This document shows positions 37,779 through 48,318 of a DNA stretch of 64,000 bases, piece after piece. The first letter of the stretch is position 1; every line of letters starts with the position of its first letter. Below the pieces are notes generated by a model. It was given only the letters and a program-made list of their open reading frames with translations, made no database searches and was not told where the DNA came from. The stretch is taken from positions 1,364,001 to 1,428,000 of the forward strand of contig NZ_CP012661.1 of NCBI RefSeq assembly GCF_001620265.1. The letters are read 5' to 3'. The stretch is from Frigidibacter mobilis (GTDB lineage: Bacteria > Pseudomonadota > Alphaproteobacteria > Rhodobacterales > Rhodobacteraceae). Position numbers and translations under genes: made by a program.

Positions 37779-38963
37779 CTACAGCGTGAGGTACTCGACC
37801 ACGCTGCCCGCGGCGCGGGGGCCATCCTCTGCCGGCCGCACCAGCAGCGCCATCGCCTCGGTCAAGAGTCGCAGGCGCGAGCTGTCCTGGCTGGCAAAGG
37901 GCGCGATCCTGGGCAGGGCGCCGCCCGCATCCTCCAGCCGCGCGCGCATGTAATGGGCGCGCGGGCCGTTTGCCGGCATGTCCTCGGCCAGCACCGCGCG
38001 CTGCGTCGCCACCACGCCGGGCAGGCCCTGCATCGCCGCCAGCAGCGGCAGCAGGAACAGATGCGCGCAGACGATGGAGGAGACCGGGTTGCCCGGCAGC
38101 CCCATCATCACCGCATCCCCCAGCCTGCCCGCCATCAGCGGCTTGCCGGGCCGCATGGCGATCTTCCAGAACGCCCGCTCCATGCCCAGACCGGATGCAA
38201 CCTTGCCGACGAGGTCATGATCGCCGACCGAGGCGCCGCCGATGGTGACGATCACATCCGCCCCCGCCGCCAGCGCGAACCCCTGCTGCAGGCTTGCCTC
38301 GCTGTCGCGGGCAATCGGCAGCATCCGCACCCTTGCCCCCGCCGCCTCGGCCATTGCCGCCAGCGCGAAGCCGTTCGAGGCGATGATCTGGTCGGGGCCG
38401 GGGTCTTCGCCCGGCATCACCAGCTCATCCCCGGTGGCGAGGAATGCCACCTCGGGCCGCCGCGCCACCGTCACCTCGGGCAGGTTCATGCTGGCCAGCA
38501 GCGCAAGCTCCACCGGCCGCAGCCGCCGCGGGGCGGACAGGCTGTCGCCCGCGCGGAAATCGGCGCCTTGCGGGCGGATATGGGTCTGCGCCTCCAGCTT
38601 GCCTCCAAGGGTGATCCGGTTCCCGTCGCGCAGGACATCCTCCTGCAGCACCACGCGCTCGGCGCCCGCGGGCAGCGGCGCGCCGGTGAAGATGCGCACG
38701 GCGGTGCCGGGGATAAGGGTGCCGGCAAAGCCATGCCCCGCGCCCGCCTCGCCCGTCACGGCCAGCACGGCGCCGGGGATGTGGTCGGCCTCGCGGATCG
38801 CGTAGCCATCCATCGCCGAGGCGGCAAAGGGCGGCTGGTCGCGCCGCGCCAGTGCGGGCTGCAGCAGCACCCGGCCCGCAGCGGCGCGCAGCACCACCTG
38901 TTCGGGCACCGGCTGCGGCGCCAGCGCCAGCACGCGGGACAGCGCTTCGGAGACAGAGATCAC
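37779..38963 (-). CDS. moeA: Molybdopterin molybdotransferase MoeA
   Basis: 394 aa beginning [23 protein letters not shown]. Family segments are [48 protein letters not shown] and [14 protein letters not shown], and the molybdate-binding part includes [21 protein letters not shown]. It inserts molybdate into adenylated molybdopterin. The start is GTG 38963, whose GTGA overlaps the moaC stop, so the two genes are translationally coupled. Confidence 0.95.
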   Translation of the reverse strand: MISVSEALSRVLALAPQPVPEQVVLRAAAGRVLLQPALARRDQPPFAASAMDGYAIREADHIPGAVLAVTGEAGAGHGFAGTLIPGTAVRIFTGAPLPAGAERVVLQEDVLRDGNRITLGGKLEAQTHIRPQGADFRAGDSLSAPRRLRPVELALLASMNLPEVTVARRPEVAFLATGDELVMPGEDPGPDQIIASNGFALAAMAEAAGARVRMLPIARDSEASLQQGFALAAGADVIVTIGGASVGDHDLVGKVASGLGMERAFWKIAMRPGKPLMAGRLGDAVMMGLPGNPVSSIVCAHLFLLPLLAAMQGLPGVVATQRAVLAEDMPANGPRAHYMRARLEDAGGALPRIAPFASQDSSRLRLLTEAMALLVRPAEDGPRAAGSVVEYLTL

Positions 38964-39436
38964 GGCGCGGCCTCGTAGCGGCCGGACTTGCCGCCTGCTT
39001 TGAGAACGACCCGCAACCCCTCGATGTGCATGGATTTTTCGGCGGCCTTGAGCATGTCGTAAACCGTCAGCGCCGCGACAGACACCGCCGTCAGCGCCTC
39101 CATCTCCACCCCGGTCTGGCCGGTGGTCTTGACGGTGGCGGTGATGCGCACGCCGGGGAGGCTTTCGTCCGCCTCCAGTTCCACCGCGACCTTGGTGATC
39201 GGCAGCGGGTGACAGAGCGGGATCAGATCGGCGGTCTTCTTGGCGGCCATGATCCCGGCCAGCCGCGCCACGCCCAGAACGTCGCCCTTCTTCGCGGTGC
39301 CGGCCATGACCAGCGCCAGCGTCTCGGGGGCCATCACCACGCATCCCTCGGCGACGGCGACCCGGTCGGTCACCGCCTTGTCCGAGACATCGACCATATG
39401 CGCCCGGCCCTCGGCATCGAAATGCGTGAGGGTCAT
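38960..39436 (-). CDS. moaC: Cyclic pyranopterin monophosphate synthase MoaC
   Basis: 158 aa with the MoaC motifs [21 protein letters not shown] and [20 protein letters not shown]. It converts the MoaA product to cyclic pyranopterin monophosphate in molybdenum cofactor synthesis. Its start overlaps the trpC stop by four bases (39433-39436), and its stop overlaps moeA. This is the trpC-moaC-moeA-lexA order common in Rhodobacteraceae. Confidence 0.96.
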   Translation of the reverse strand: MTLTHFDAEGRAHMVDVSDKAVTDRVAVAEGCVVMAPETLALVMAGTAKKGDVLGVARLAGIMAAKKTADLIPLCHPLPITKVAVELEADESLPGVRITATVKTTGQTGVEMEALTAVSVAALTVYDMLKAAEKSMHIEGLRVVLKAGGKSGRYEAAP

Positions 39437-40251
39437 GCCGCGCCCCCGTCCGCCGGTGTCGGCACCGGCGCGGCCAGGATCGCCCGCGTCGCCGCCGTCA
39501 CATCCGCCTGCCGCATCAGACTTTCGCCGATCAGGAAGGACCGCGCCCCGACCGCGGCCATCGCCGCCAGATCGGCGGGGGTGAAAAGCCCGCTTTCGCA
39601 GACCAGCCGCCGGTCCGCGGGCAGGCGCGGGGCCAGGCGGCGGGTGGTGTCCAGCGTCACCTCGAAGGTCTTGAGGTTGCGGTTGTTGACCCCGATCAGC
39701 GGCGAGGCCAGCGCCAGCGCCCGGTCCAGCTCTGCCTCGTCATGCACCTCTATCAGCACATCCATGCCCCAGGCGGTCGCTGCGGCTTCCAGCTCGGCGG
39801 CCTGCAGGTCGGACACGCTGGCCATGATGATGAGGATGCAGTCGGCACCCCAGGCCCGCGCCTCGGCGACCTGATAGGTGTCGTAGAGGAAATCCTTGCG
39901 CAGGCAGGGCAGGGCGCAGGCGGCACGGGCGGCGGTCAGGAATTCCGGCGCGCCCTGGAACGAGGGGCCGTCGGTCAGCACCGACAGGCAGGTCGCCCCA
40001 CCTGCCGCATAGGCCCGCGCCAGCGCCGGCGGGTCGAAATCGGCGCGGATCAGGCCCTTGGAGGGGCTGGCCTTCTTGATCTCGGCGATCAGGCCATAGC
40101 CGGTGACCGAGGCCGCGGCCAGCGCCGCCGCAAAGCCGCGCGGCGGGTTCGCAGCGCGGGCCGCGTCCTCTACGCCTGAAAGGGGACGGGCCGCCTTGGC
40201 GGCGGCGATTTCATCGAGCTTGTAGCGCTTGATCTTGTCTAGAATATCCAT
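39433..40251 (-). CDS. trpC: Indole-3-glycerol phosphate synthase
   Basis: 272 aa with [11 protein letters not shown] (catalytic lysine), [35 protein letters not shown] and [12 protein letters not shown], all typical of TrpC. It closes the indole ring of 1-(2-carboxyphenylamino)-deoxyribulose phosphate in tryptophan synthesis. The start 40251 ([11 protein letters not shown]) fits the family. It is separated from trpD by ung and a structured spacer, although these genes are usually adjacent. It couples to moaC downstream. Confidence 0.96.
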   Translation of the reverse strand: MDILDKIKRYKLDEIAAAKAARPLSGVEDAARAANPPRGFAAALAAASVTGYGLIAEIKKASPSKGLIRADFDPPALARAYAAGGATCLSVLTDGPSFQGAPEFLTAARAACALPCLRKDFLYDTYQVAEARAWGADCILIIMASVSDLQAAELEAAATAWGMDVLIEVHDEAELDRALALASPLIGVNNRNLKTFEVTLDTTRRLAPRLPADRRLVCESGLFTPADLAAMAAVGARSFLIGESLMRQADVTAATRAILAAPVPTPADGGAA

Positions 40252-40411
40252 GCCGCTTTCATAGCCGGGCAGCGCGGGCTTGGGAAGTCGCGCTTGCCAA
40301 GGCACTGTCAGAGGGCTGCGCCTGTCCGCCGGGTGGGCGCAGCTACGCTGGTTCTAGGCACTTTATGGTTCAACACCCCTCCACCGAATTTCTAGGCGTT
40401 GAGGTTGCAGA

Positions 40412-40475
40412 AGCGCCCGCCCGAGGGGGCGGACGGGCGCTGCCCGGCGGCGCCAAGGCGCCTTGATTCCGGGCA
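40412..40475. repeat. Nested inverted repeats between ung and trpC
   Basis: Two adjoining hairpins: AGCGCCCG (40412-40419) with CGGGCGCT (40434-40441), and TGCCCGG (40441-40447) with CCGGGCA (40469-40475), the second enclosing GGCGCC-AA-GGCGCC. They lie just after the ung stop on the minus strand and may act as a terminator or processing signal before trpC. A purine-only run (40480-40507, GGAAGG units) is adjacent. Confidence 0.5.
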
Positions 40476-40529
40476 AGGTAAGGAAGGGAAGGAAGGGGAA
40501 GGAAGGGCGAGTGGCCAGGATGCAGCCTT

Positions 40530-41195
40530 TCACCCCGCCCAATCCACCGGCACCTCCCCCTGCGCCGCCAGCCACGCATTCACCCGGCTGAACGGGCGCG
40601 AGCCGAAGAATCCCCGCCGCGCCGACAGAGGCGAGGGATGGGAAGTCTCGATCCGAAGGTGCGCTCCCGCCGGTGGAGCCACAATCGCCGCGCCCGCCTT
40701 CTGCGCATGGGCGCCCCAGAGCATGAAGGCGGTGGGCCGCCGCGCCGAAACCTCCGCCAGCACCTCGGCTGCCAGCCGGTCCCAGCCCCAGCGGGCATGG
40801 GCGCCCGCCGCGCCTGCCGGCACGCTCAGCGCCGTGTTCAGCAGCAGCACCCCCTGCCGCGCCCAATGCGACAGGTCGCCATCCGCCGGGCGCGCGCCGA
40901 TATCGGCTTCCATCTCACGGTAGATATTCGCCAGCGACCGCGGCAGCGCCACCCCCGGCGCGACCGAGAAGGCAAGGCCGTTGGCATGGCCGGGCGTGGG
41001 GTAGGGGTCTTGCCCGAGGATCACCACCCGCACAGCCGCGCACGGTGTCAGCGCCAGCGCGGCAAAGCGCTGCGCGGCGGGGGGCAGCACTGGCCCCGGA
41101 TCCGCCGCCAGCCGCTCGGCTATCCCCGGCCAGCCCTGCGCGAAAAACGGCAGATGGCCCCAGCCCGCCGCCGCAACTTCGGCCGGAACGCTCAT
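40530..41195 (-). CDS. ung: Uracil-DNA glycosylase (family 1)
   Basis: 221 aa with the catalytic [18 protein letters not shown], the Phe-bearing uracil pocket, [11 protein letters not shown] and the [13 protein letters not shown] leucine/histidine loop of family 1 UDG. It removes uracil from DNA by base excision. The start 41195 ([12 protein letters not shown]) overlaps the trpD stop by four bases, so the repair gene is translationally coupled to trpD and lies between trpD and trpC. The intervening position is unusual. Confidence 0.93.
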   Translation of the reverse strand: MSVPAEVAAAGWGHLPFFAQGWPGIAERLAADPGPVLPPAAQRFAALALTPCAAVRVVILGQDPYPTPGHANGLAFSVAPGVALPRSLANIYREMEADIGARPADGDLSHWARQGVLLLNTALSVPAGAAGAHARWGWDRLAAEVLAEVSARRPTAFMLWGAHAQKAGAAIVAPPAGAHLRIETSHPSPLSARRGFFGSRPFSRVNAWLAAQGEVPVDWAG

Positions 41196-42206
41196 GCCAG
41201 CGGCGACAGGGCCGCCAGCGCCGCCACGCGCGCGCCAGCCGCGCCGCTGTCGATGCTTTCGGCCGCCAGCGCCACGCCCTCGCGCAAACTCCCCGCCCGT
41301 TCCGCCACCACCAGCGCGGCGGCGGCGTTCAGCAGCACCGCATCGCGGTAGGCCCCCCGCTCCCCGGCCAGCAGCGCCCGGAACGCCGCGGCGTTCTCGG
41401 CCGGCACGCCCCCAAGGATCGCCTCGAACGGATGCACCGGCAGGCCGGCCTCTTCGGGTGCAGCTCGAACTCGCGCACCGCGCCATCCTCCAGCGCCGCG
41501 ACCCAGCTGATCCGCAGATCGACAGCTCGTCGGTGCCATCGCCGCCATGCACCAGCCAGGCCCGGTCCGACCCGAGCGCGCCCAGGACCTCGGCCATCGG
41601 CCGGATCCAGCTGCGCGAGAACGCGCCGGTCAGCTGCCGCTTCACCCCGGCAGGATTGGTCAGCGGCCCCAGCAGGTTGAACACGGTGCGGGTGCCGATC
41701 TCGGTGCGCGGCCCCATCACATGGCGCATCGCCGGATGGTGCATCGGTGCCATCATGAAGCCGATGCCGCACTCCGCCAGCGCGCGTTCCACCACCTCGG
41801 GCCCGACCATCACGTTGATGCCCAGGGCCGAGATCGCATCCGCCGCGCCCGACTTGGACGACAGGTTGCGGTTGCCGTGCTTGGCCACCGGCACGCCCGC
41901 GCCCGCCACCACGAAGGCGGTCGCGGTCGAGATGTTCAGCGTGCCCTTGCCATCGCCTCCGGTGCCGACGATATCCATCGCCCCCGCAGGCGCGCTTACC
42001 GCCACGCATTTGCTGCGCATCACCCGGGCGGCGGCGGTGATTTCGGCCACCGTCTCGCCCCGGCTGCGCAGCGCCAGCAGGAAGCCGCCAATCTGTGCCG
42101 GGGTCGCCTCGCCCTCGAACAGCGCCTCGAAGGCGGTGGTCGCCTCGGCCTCGGTCAGCGGCCTCTCGCAGGCGGGGCCAAGCAGCGGCTTCAGCCGGTC
42201 GCTCAT
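41192..42206 (-). CDS. trpD: Anthranilate phosphoribosyltransferase, two frameshifts
   Basis: The frame from 42206 ([21 protein letters not shown]) carries [25 protein letters not shown] and [15 protein letters not shown], the PRPP and anthranilate-binding regions. It reads [10 protein letters not shown] and then breaks near 41520. A second frame, [19 protein letters not shown], breaks near 41457. The third frame, [16 protein letters not shown], runs to 41192. Two added bases give 338 aa, normal for TrpD. It transfers phosphoribose to anthranilate. Two close indels in a conserved gene argue for sequence error. It couples to trpG (4-bp overlap) and ung. Confidence 0.88.
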
Positions 42207-42782
42207 GCCGGCACCGCCGCCAGGTCGAGGAAATTGCGCAGCAGCTGGTGGCCATGCTCGCTGGCGATGCTCTCGGGGTGGAACTGCACGCCCTCGATCG
42301 GCAACTCGCGGTGACGCAGGCCCATGATGGTGCCATCCTCCACCTCTGCCGTGATCTCGAGACAGCCCGGCAGGCTTTCCCGCTCCACCATCAGCGAATG
42401 GTAGCGCGTCGCCTGGAAGGGCGAGGGCAGGCCGCGGAACACGCCCTTGCCCTCATGCACCACGCTGCCCATCTTGCCATGCACGATCTGCGGCGCGCGG
42501 ATCACCTTGCCGCCAAAGGCCTCGCCGATGGTCTGATGGCCGAGGCACACCCCCCAGCGGGGTGCGGGTTTCCGCCGCGGCGGCGGTCAGCGCCAGGCAG
42601 ATCCCCGCCTGCGCCGGATCGCAGGGCCCGGGGCTGAGCACGATGGCCGAGGGGTTCAGCGCCATCGCCTGCTGCACGTCCAGCGCGTCATTGCGGCGCA
42701 CCAGCACCTCGGCGCCAAGCTCGCCCAGATAATGCACGAGGTTGTAGGTAAAGCTGTCGTAGTTGTCGATGAGCAGAAGCAT
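42203..42782 (-). CDS. trpG: Anthranilate synthase component II (glutamine amidotransferase), frameshifted
   Basis: The frame from 42782 ([26 protein letters not shown]) has [17 protein letters not shown] and is lost in a six-base G/C run (42550-42555). The continuing frame is [17 protein letters not shown] with the nucleophile cysteine, and [12 protein letters not shown] carries the His/Glu pair. Removing one base gives 192 aa. TrpG supplies ammonia from glutamine to TrpE. Its stop overlaps the trpD start (42203-42206). trpE lies 2 kb away across an opposite-strand gene. Confidence 0.9.
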
Positions 42783-43045
42783 CGGGCGCGCCTTCGTCTG
42801 GGTCTGGCTGTGGCCGGAAGGGGATGCACCTTGCGGCCGGTCCGGCTATAGATGCCCCCGCGGGGCCGCCGGGGTCAAGGGCGCATGGCCTTGCGCGCGG
42901 GGGCTTGCAGCGAGGACGGGCTTGCGCTGGCTGCAACGAAGGACGCAGAATGCGCAGCAGACATGCGGCCTGGGCACTGTCCCGGCCGCAACGGCAAGAT
43001 CCCGGCGCGGAGTATCGCGCAGCGGGGCGGTAAAGGGTGGCAGCT

Positions 43046-44695
43046 ATGGGACAGGGCAGGGGCGTGATCTTCGGGGTGATCTGGGGCGTGCTCGCCTCGG
43101 GGCTGCTGCTGGTCGTCCTGTCGCTGACCGTGCCCGCGCCGCAAGGCGCGGCCGATAGGCCGCGGGCCGGGATGGCCGCGCCCGAAATGGCCGCGCCCGA
43201 GGCCCCTGCCGATCTGGTCCCCGCGCTCGCGGCACCGCAACCGGCCGAGGAGGGCCCGGCCCTGCCCGAACCGATGCCCGCCGCCCCCGACCTGCCGCCG
43301 GGGCTTGCCGCCGCGCCGCAGGCCCCGGGCGGGGTGGGGGAGGTTGGCACCGCAGCGGGTACAATGGCCGCGCCGGCGGGCGAACTGCCGGCCGAGGCTG
43401 CCGCTGTGGTGGCCGATGGCGCCGCGCCGGGCGGCGCCCCGGCCAGTGCCGCAGTCTTGACCGATGCCCCGGATGCCGCCGCTCCGGCCCCGGTCGCCAG
43501 CCTGATCCCCACGCCCTACGGGTCGGAATTCACCCGCGAGGCGCCCGACGTGGCGCCCGCCTTGCCGGGGATCGAGCCTGCCCCCGCCGCCGCCCCGGCG
43601 CCGCGCCCGACCGAAGCCGCGCCAGAGCCGCAGGAGCGCGCCGCCCTCGATGCCGCGCCGGCGCCGCAGCCCCCGGCCGGCGCCGCGCCCGCCGAGCCGA
43701 CCGCGCCTGCGAGCCCGCCCGACAGTTCGGGCGCCGTCGCTCCGGCGCCGGTCTCCGCGCGCCCCGAAGCCAGCACGCCCGGCCTTGTGCCGCCGCTGCC
43801 GCAGCGCGGGGCGGAACCGGAGCTTCCGGCGGCGAGCGACCAGCCCGCAGCCGAGCAAGCCGCAGCCGCAGTCACCCGTCCGGGGCCCGCGCCGCAGCCC
43901 GGCTTCCGCCCGGCGCCCGGCGTGCGGGTCAACCAGCTGCCCAGGATCGAGGATGCCCTGCTGCCCGGCCCGCTGCCGGGCTCTGCACCGCCCGCAGCGC
44001 TTGCGCCCGAAGCGGCAGCGCTGCCCGCCCTCCTCGCCCATGCTGCCGCCTTCACCGCCGCGCCGGACGCGCCGCTGCTGGCCATCGTGCTGATCGACGA
44101 CGGCTCCGGCCCCGCCATCGCGCCCGAGCTGCTGGCCGATCTGCCCTTCCCGGTGACCATCGCGCTCGACCCGGCCGCCCCGGGCGCGGCCGATGCGGCC
44201 CGCGGCTACCGCGCCTTGGGGCAGGAGGTGGCGATCCTCGCCGCCCTGCCGCGCGGCGCCACGCCGTCGGACCTTGAAGTGTCGTGGCAGGCCTTCGTGC
44301 AGGCGCTGCCCGAGGCGGTGGCGGTGCTCGATGCGCCTGCAGGGCGGATGCAGAACGACCGCCGCCTTGCCGGGCAACTGGTGCTGCTGGCGGCGGAGAA
44401 GGGGCACGGGCTGCTGACCTGGGACATCGGGCTCAACCCCGCGGCGCAACTGGCCAGCGCCGCCTCGGTGCCGCAGGCGAAGGTCTTCCGCCGTCTTGAT
44501 GCCGAACAGGAAACCGCCCCCGTCATCGGTCGCTATCTCGACCGTGCCGCCTTCGAGGCCAGCCGCAGCGGCGCGGTGGTGGTGACCGCCAGCACCAGGG
44601 CAGACACGCTGGCCGCAATCCTGGACTGGGCGGTGGGTCAAAGCCGCACCGTCACCCTCGCGCCGCTGTCAGCGGTGCTCATGCGGGATTTCTAG
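43046..44695 (+). CDS. Divergent polysaccharide deacetylase family (DUF610/YibQ-like) with long Ala-Pro region
   Basis: 549 aa. One N-terminal membrane anchor (about 7-30, GVIFGVIWGVLASGLLLVVLSL) is followed by about 280 residues almost wholly Ala, Pro, Gly and Glu, with no fold expected. A C-terminal domain (about 335-549) starts LLAIVLIDDGSGPAIAPELLADLPFPVTIALDP. The ID-D motif and TWDIGLNPAAQ fit the divergent deacetylase family, a periplasmic group of unclear activity. ATG 43046 follows AAAGGG; GTG 43037 is possible. It is plus-strand between trpG and trpE on the minus strand, a placement seen in relatives. Confidence 0.78.
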   Translation: MGQGRGVIFGVIWGVLASGLLLVVLSLTVPAPQGAADRPRAGMAAPEMAAPEAPADLVPALAAPQPAEEGPALPEPMPAAPDLPPGLAAAPQAPGGVGEVGTAAGTMAAPAGELPAEAAAVVADGAAPGGAPASAAVLTDAPDAAAPAPVASLIPTPYGSEFTREAPDVAPALPGIEPAPAAAPAPRPTEAAPEPQERAALDAAPAPQPPAGAAPAEPTAPASPPDSSGAVAPAPVSARPEASTPGLVPPLPQRGAEPELPAASDQPAAEQAAAAVTRPGPAPQPGFRPAPGVRVNQLPRIEDALLPGPLPGSAPPAALAPEAAALPALLAHAAAFTAAPDAPLLAIVLIDDGSGPAIAPELLADLPFPVTIALDPAAPGAADAARGYRALGQEVAILAALPRGATPSDLEVSWQAFVQALPEAVAVLDAPAGRMQNDRRLAGQLVLLAAEKGHGLLTWDIGLNPAAQLASAASVPQAKVFRRLDAEQETAPVIGRYLDRAAFEASRSGAVVVTASTRADTLAAILDWAVGQSRTVTLAPLSAVLMRDF

Positions 44696-44716
44696 AACCC
44701 CTCGCGTCATCTTGCT

Positions 44717-44752
44717 GGCGGAAATATCCTCCGGGGGTGGAAAACCCCCGGC
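44717..44752 (+). repeat. Dispersed ATATCC-G-rich intergenic element, copy c
   Basis: GCGGAAATATCCTCCGGGGG then a CCGGGGG-TGGAAAA-CCCCCGG hairpin, between the convergent deacetylase and trpE ends. It shares the core with copies at 29260, 33449 and 49523, and may terminate the deacetylase gene. Confidence 0.6.
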
Positions 44753-44771
44753 GCTTGCCGCCGCGCCCCGC

Positions 44772-46283
44772 TCAGCCGTTGCCGTGCCGCACGAAGATCC
44801 CGGCATCCTCGGCCGCGCGCATAAGTGCCCGGCTCTTGTTCACCGTTTCGAGCCATTCGGCCTCGGGGTCGCTGTCATAGACCACGCCGCCGCCCGACTG
44901 GACATAGAGCTTCTGATCCTTCAGCACCGCGGTGCGCAGGGCGATGCACATGTCCATCTCGCCATTGGCCGAGAAATAGCCCGCGCCGCCGCCATAGACG
45001 CCGCGCTTTTCCGGTTCCAGCTCGTCGATGATCTCCATCGCGCGAACCTTGGGCGCGCCCGACACGGTGCCCGCGGGCAGTCCCGCCAGCAGCGCCGACA
45101 GCGCATCCTCGCCTGTCGCGATCTGGCCGACGACGTTCGAGACGATGTGCATCACATGCGAATAGCGCTCGATCACGAATTTCTCGGTCGGATGCACCGA
45201 TCCGATCTTCGCCACCCGGCCGACATCGTTGCGCCCGAGATCCAGCAGCATCAGGTGCTCGGCCAGTTCCTTCTGGTCGGCCAGCAGATCGGCCTCCAGT
45301 GCGCGGTCCTCTTCGGGCGTCGCGCCGCGGGGGCGGGTGCCGGCGATGGGGCGCACCGTCACCTCGCCGTCCCGCAGCCGTACCAGGATCTCGGGGCTGG
45401 CGCCGATGATCTGGAAGCCGCCCATGTTCAGGAAGAACATGAAGGGCGAGGGGTTGGTGCGGCGCAGGGAACGATAGAGCGCGAAGGGCGGCAGCGGAAA
45501 TTCCTGCGTCCAGCGCTGGCTGGGCACCACCTGGAAGATGTCGCCGGCGCGGATATAGTCCTTGGCCTTCTCCACCGCCGCCTTGTAGCCCTCCTTGGTG
45601 AAGTTCGACACCGGCGCGCCCACGGCTGCCGCCTCGCCTAGGCTGCGGCTGTCGCCGCCCGGCTGGCGGTCAAGGTCGCGCACCGCGTCCATCACCCGCT
45701 CGGCGGCCTGCGCATAGGCGGCGCGGGCAGAGAGGCCCGAGTTCACCCAGGCCGGCGCAACCACCGTCACCTCGCCCTTCACCCCGTCCAGCACCGCCAC
45801 GACCGAGGGGCGCAGCAGCATCGCATCGGGCACGCCGATCGGGTCGGGGTTCACGTTCGGCAGGTGCTCGACAAGGCGGATCATGTCATAGCCCAGATAG
45901 CCGAAGAGGCCCGCCGCAATGGGCGGCAGGCCGGCGGGCATGTCGATATGGATCTCGGCCAGCAGCGCGCGCAGCGCGTCCAGCGGATGGCCCGGCTGAT
46001 CCTCGAACCCGGCGGCATCGAAGCGCGCCTGGCGGTTGATGCGCGCCTGGGTGCCGCGACATTCCCAGATCAGGTCGGGCTTCATGCCCACCACCGAATA
46101 GCGCCCGCGCACCTCGCCGCCCGTGACGCTTTCCAGCATGAAGGACAGCGGCCCCGCCTCGGCCAGCTTCAGCATCAAGGACACCGGCGTGTCGAGATCG
46201 GCGGCCAGGCGCATCCAGACCAGCTGGTTCTTCCCCGCATCATATCCGGCTTCGAATTCGGCGAAGGAAGGGGTCAGGGCCAC
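44772..46283 (-). CDS. trpE: Anthranilate synthase component I
   Basis: 503 aa. The chorismate-binding core contains SPEILVRLRDGEVTVRPIAGTRPRGATPEED and LMLLDLGRNDVGRVAKIGSV, and GTVSGAPKVRAMEIIDELE with the catalytic glutamates. The N-terminal region has the feedback-site pattern PVSLMLKLAEAGPLSFMLESV. It makes anthranilate from chorismate with ammonia from TrpG. The start is GTG 46283. It is separated from trpG by the deacetylase gene and lies 76 bp downstream of the PpiD-like gene. Confidence 0.96.
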   Translation of the reverse strand: MALTPSFAEFEAGYDAGKNQLVWMRLAADLDTPVSLMLKLAEAGPLSFMLESVTGGEVRGRYSVVGMKPDLIWECRGTQARINRQARFDAAGFEDQPGHPLDALRALLAEIHIDMPAGLPPIAAGLFGYLGYDMIRLVEHLPNVNPDPIGVPDAMLLRPSVVAVLDGVKGEVTVVAPAWVNSGLSARAAYAQAAERVMDAVRDLDRQPGGDSRSLGEAAAVGAPVSNFTKEGYKAAVEKAKDYIRAGDIFQVVPSQRWTQEFPLPPFALYRSLRRTNPSPFMFFLNMGGFQIIGASPEILVRLRDGEVTVRPIAGTRPRGATPEEDRALEADLLADQKELAEHLMLLDLGRNDVGRVAKIGSVHPTEKFVIERYSHVMHIVSNVVGQIATGEDALSALLAGLPAGTVSGAPKVRAMEIIDELEPEKRGVYGGGAGYFSANGEMDMCIALRTAVLKDQKLYVQSGGGVVYDSDPEAEWLETVNKSRALMRAAEDAGIFVRHGNG

Positions 46284-46333
46284 GGGTCTTGTCCTTGGAT
46301 TGCCGGCCTTTGGCGGCGCGGTCTGGGTGTCAA

Positions 46334-46355
46334 GGGCCGGGGCAGCGCCCGGCCC
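46334..46355 (-). terminator. Hairpin after the ppiD-like gene
   Basis: GGGCCGGG / CCCGGCCC, an 8-bp stem with a 6-nt loop, begins five bases after the ppiD stop on the minus strand. TTGACA follows directly but no T tract, so it may be a weak terminator or a trpE promoter region. Confidence 0.45.
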
Positions 46356-46359
46356 GGTC

Positions 46360-48221
46360 TTACGGCATCTGGGCGTGGACGGCGTTGATCGCCGACTGGT
46401 TCAGCGTCACCCCGGCCCCGGCTTCGATCGAGCGGGTGAACAGTTCCAGCGCATCCTGGGCGATGCCCTGGCGGGCCTGGCCGTCCAGCGCGGCGCGCAT
46501 CTGGCGTGCCGCCTCGTCTTCTGGGGCGGGCAAGCTCACCGAGGTCAGCCGCACCACATGGGCCGAGGCGCCGTCGGCCCCGTCGCCGGCCAGCGCGCGG
46601 GTCTCGCCCTCGGCCATCCCGAACACCGCCTGCACGCCGCCCTCGGGCAGCCCCTCGACAAAGCCGTCGCGGGTGATCGGGGCAACCGCCGTCACCTCAA
46701 GCCCGCGCTCGGCCGCGGCTGCGGCAAGGTCGGGCGCGGCGGCCAGGGCTTCGGCCTCGGCCAGCAGGCGCTTGCCGGTCTCGGCCTCGGTCCACAAGGC
46801 GGTCGCCTGCTCGCGCACCTCCGCCAGCGGCCGCAGGGTCGGCGCGCGCACTTCGTCCAGTTGCAGCGCGAAGACGCCGCCATCCTCCATCTCGTGCAGC
46901 TGCGGGAAATCGTCCGGGCTCGCGGCCAGCGCCGCCTCGCGGAATTCGATATAGGCGGCGATGCCCTCGCCACCCTCGGCCGTCACCTCCACCGTGCCGA
47001 ACTCCATCCCCGCCTCGGTCGCCAGCTCCTGCAGCGTGGCACCGCCGGCCAGCAGGTCGTCCAGCTCCTGCGCCCGGTCGGCGATCATCCGGCGGGCGCG
47101 GTCCAGCGCCACCTCTTCCGACAGGCTGGGCTGCGCTTCCTCGAAGCTGACCTGCTGTGCCATCAGGATCGCGTTCATCGCATAGAGCGCCGGGCCCAGG
47201 GCCGAGGGCAGCGGCCCGACAACGCCAGTGCCTTCCAGTGCAAACACGCCTGCCCCGGCAGCGCCAAGCTCGGCCTCGGTCACCTCGCCCAGATCCACAT
47301 CCTGCAGCGCCAGCCCGCGTTCGTTCACCAGATCCTCGAAGCTGACCTCGCCGGCGTCGATCCGCGCCTTGGCAGCCGCGGCCTCTTCCTCGGTGCCGAA
47401 GACCAGCCGTTCCACCATTCGCCGTTCCGGCTGCACGAATTCCGCAATCCGCGCTTCGTATTCTGCGCGCAGCGCCGCCTCGTCCAGCGGCACCTGGTCC
47501 AGAATCGCCTCGGGCGACAGCCAGGCATAGGACAGCACCCGGGTTTCGGGCGCGGTGAAGGGGGGGGGTTTTCGGCGTGGAAGGCGGTCAGTTCCGCCTC
47601 GGTCGGCGCCGGCACCGGCTCGGCCAGCAGATCCGCCGTCAGCGTGACATGGTCGAAGCCGCGCGCCTCGCCGGCCCAGCTTGCCACCGCGTCGACATAG
47701 GCCGCGGGCGCGGCAATGCCGCCCGCCACCGCGCCCTGCAACAGCACCCGGGCCGCATCGTTGCGCAGCTCGGCCTCGAAGGCGGCCTCGGTCAGGCCCT
47801 GCTGGCGCAGCGCGAGCGCATAGAGTTCGCGGTCGAACCGGCCGTCGATGCCGCGGAAGGCGCTGGCGCCGACGATCTGGTCGCGCACCTGCCCGTCCCC
47901 GGCCGACAGCCCGATCCGGTCCGTCTCGACATCCATCGCCGCCTGCGCGATCAGCCGGGCGCGCACGCCCTGGTCGAGCCCGAAGGCCTGCGCCTGTGCA
48001 AGCGTGATCGGCTGGCCGAACTGGGCCGACAGCGCATCCAGCTCGGCGCGCAGGGCGCGGGCATAATCGTTCAGGCCCACCTCGCGCCCGCCCACCGTCG
48101 CCACGCTTTGCGTCGCGCCGCCAAAGTTGGTCACCCCGAAGCCGCCAAGGCCCAGGATCAGCATGGCCATCAGCAGCCAGACGACGGTGTTGGCACCTTT
48201 GCGCCGAAATCCCTTGGCCAT
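46360..48221 (-). CDS. PpiD-type membrane-anchored peptidyl-prolyl isomerase, frameshifted
   Basis: The frame from 48221 (MAKGFRRKGANTVVWLLMAMLILGLGGFG) gives a basic start and one membrane anchor (13-30), then a SurA_N-type region (VATVGGREVGLNDYARALRAEL). It is lost at a nine-G run (47560-47568). The next frame, VLSYAWLSPEAILDQVPL, runs through a rotamase-like domain (VNERGLALQDVDLGEVTE) to HAQMP at 46360. One base change gives 620 aa. PpiD assists folding of secreted proteins at the periplasmic face of the membrane. It is upstream of trpE on the same strand. Family assignment is clear; the chaperone role is inferred. Confidence 0.82.
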
Positions 48222-48318
48222 GCCATCCCCCGCAGATTATCCGACTGTTCCGGGCTGTTTACGGCCTCGCCCCCGCGGGGGCAAGGCTCCGCGCGGCCGC
48301 AAGCCGCAGAACCGGGCT

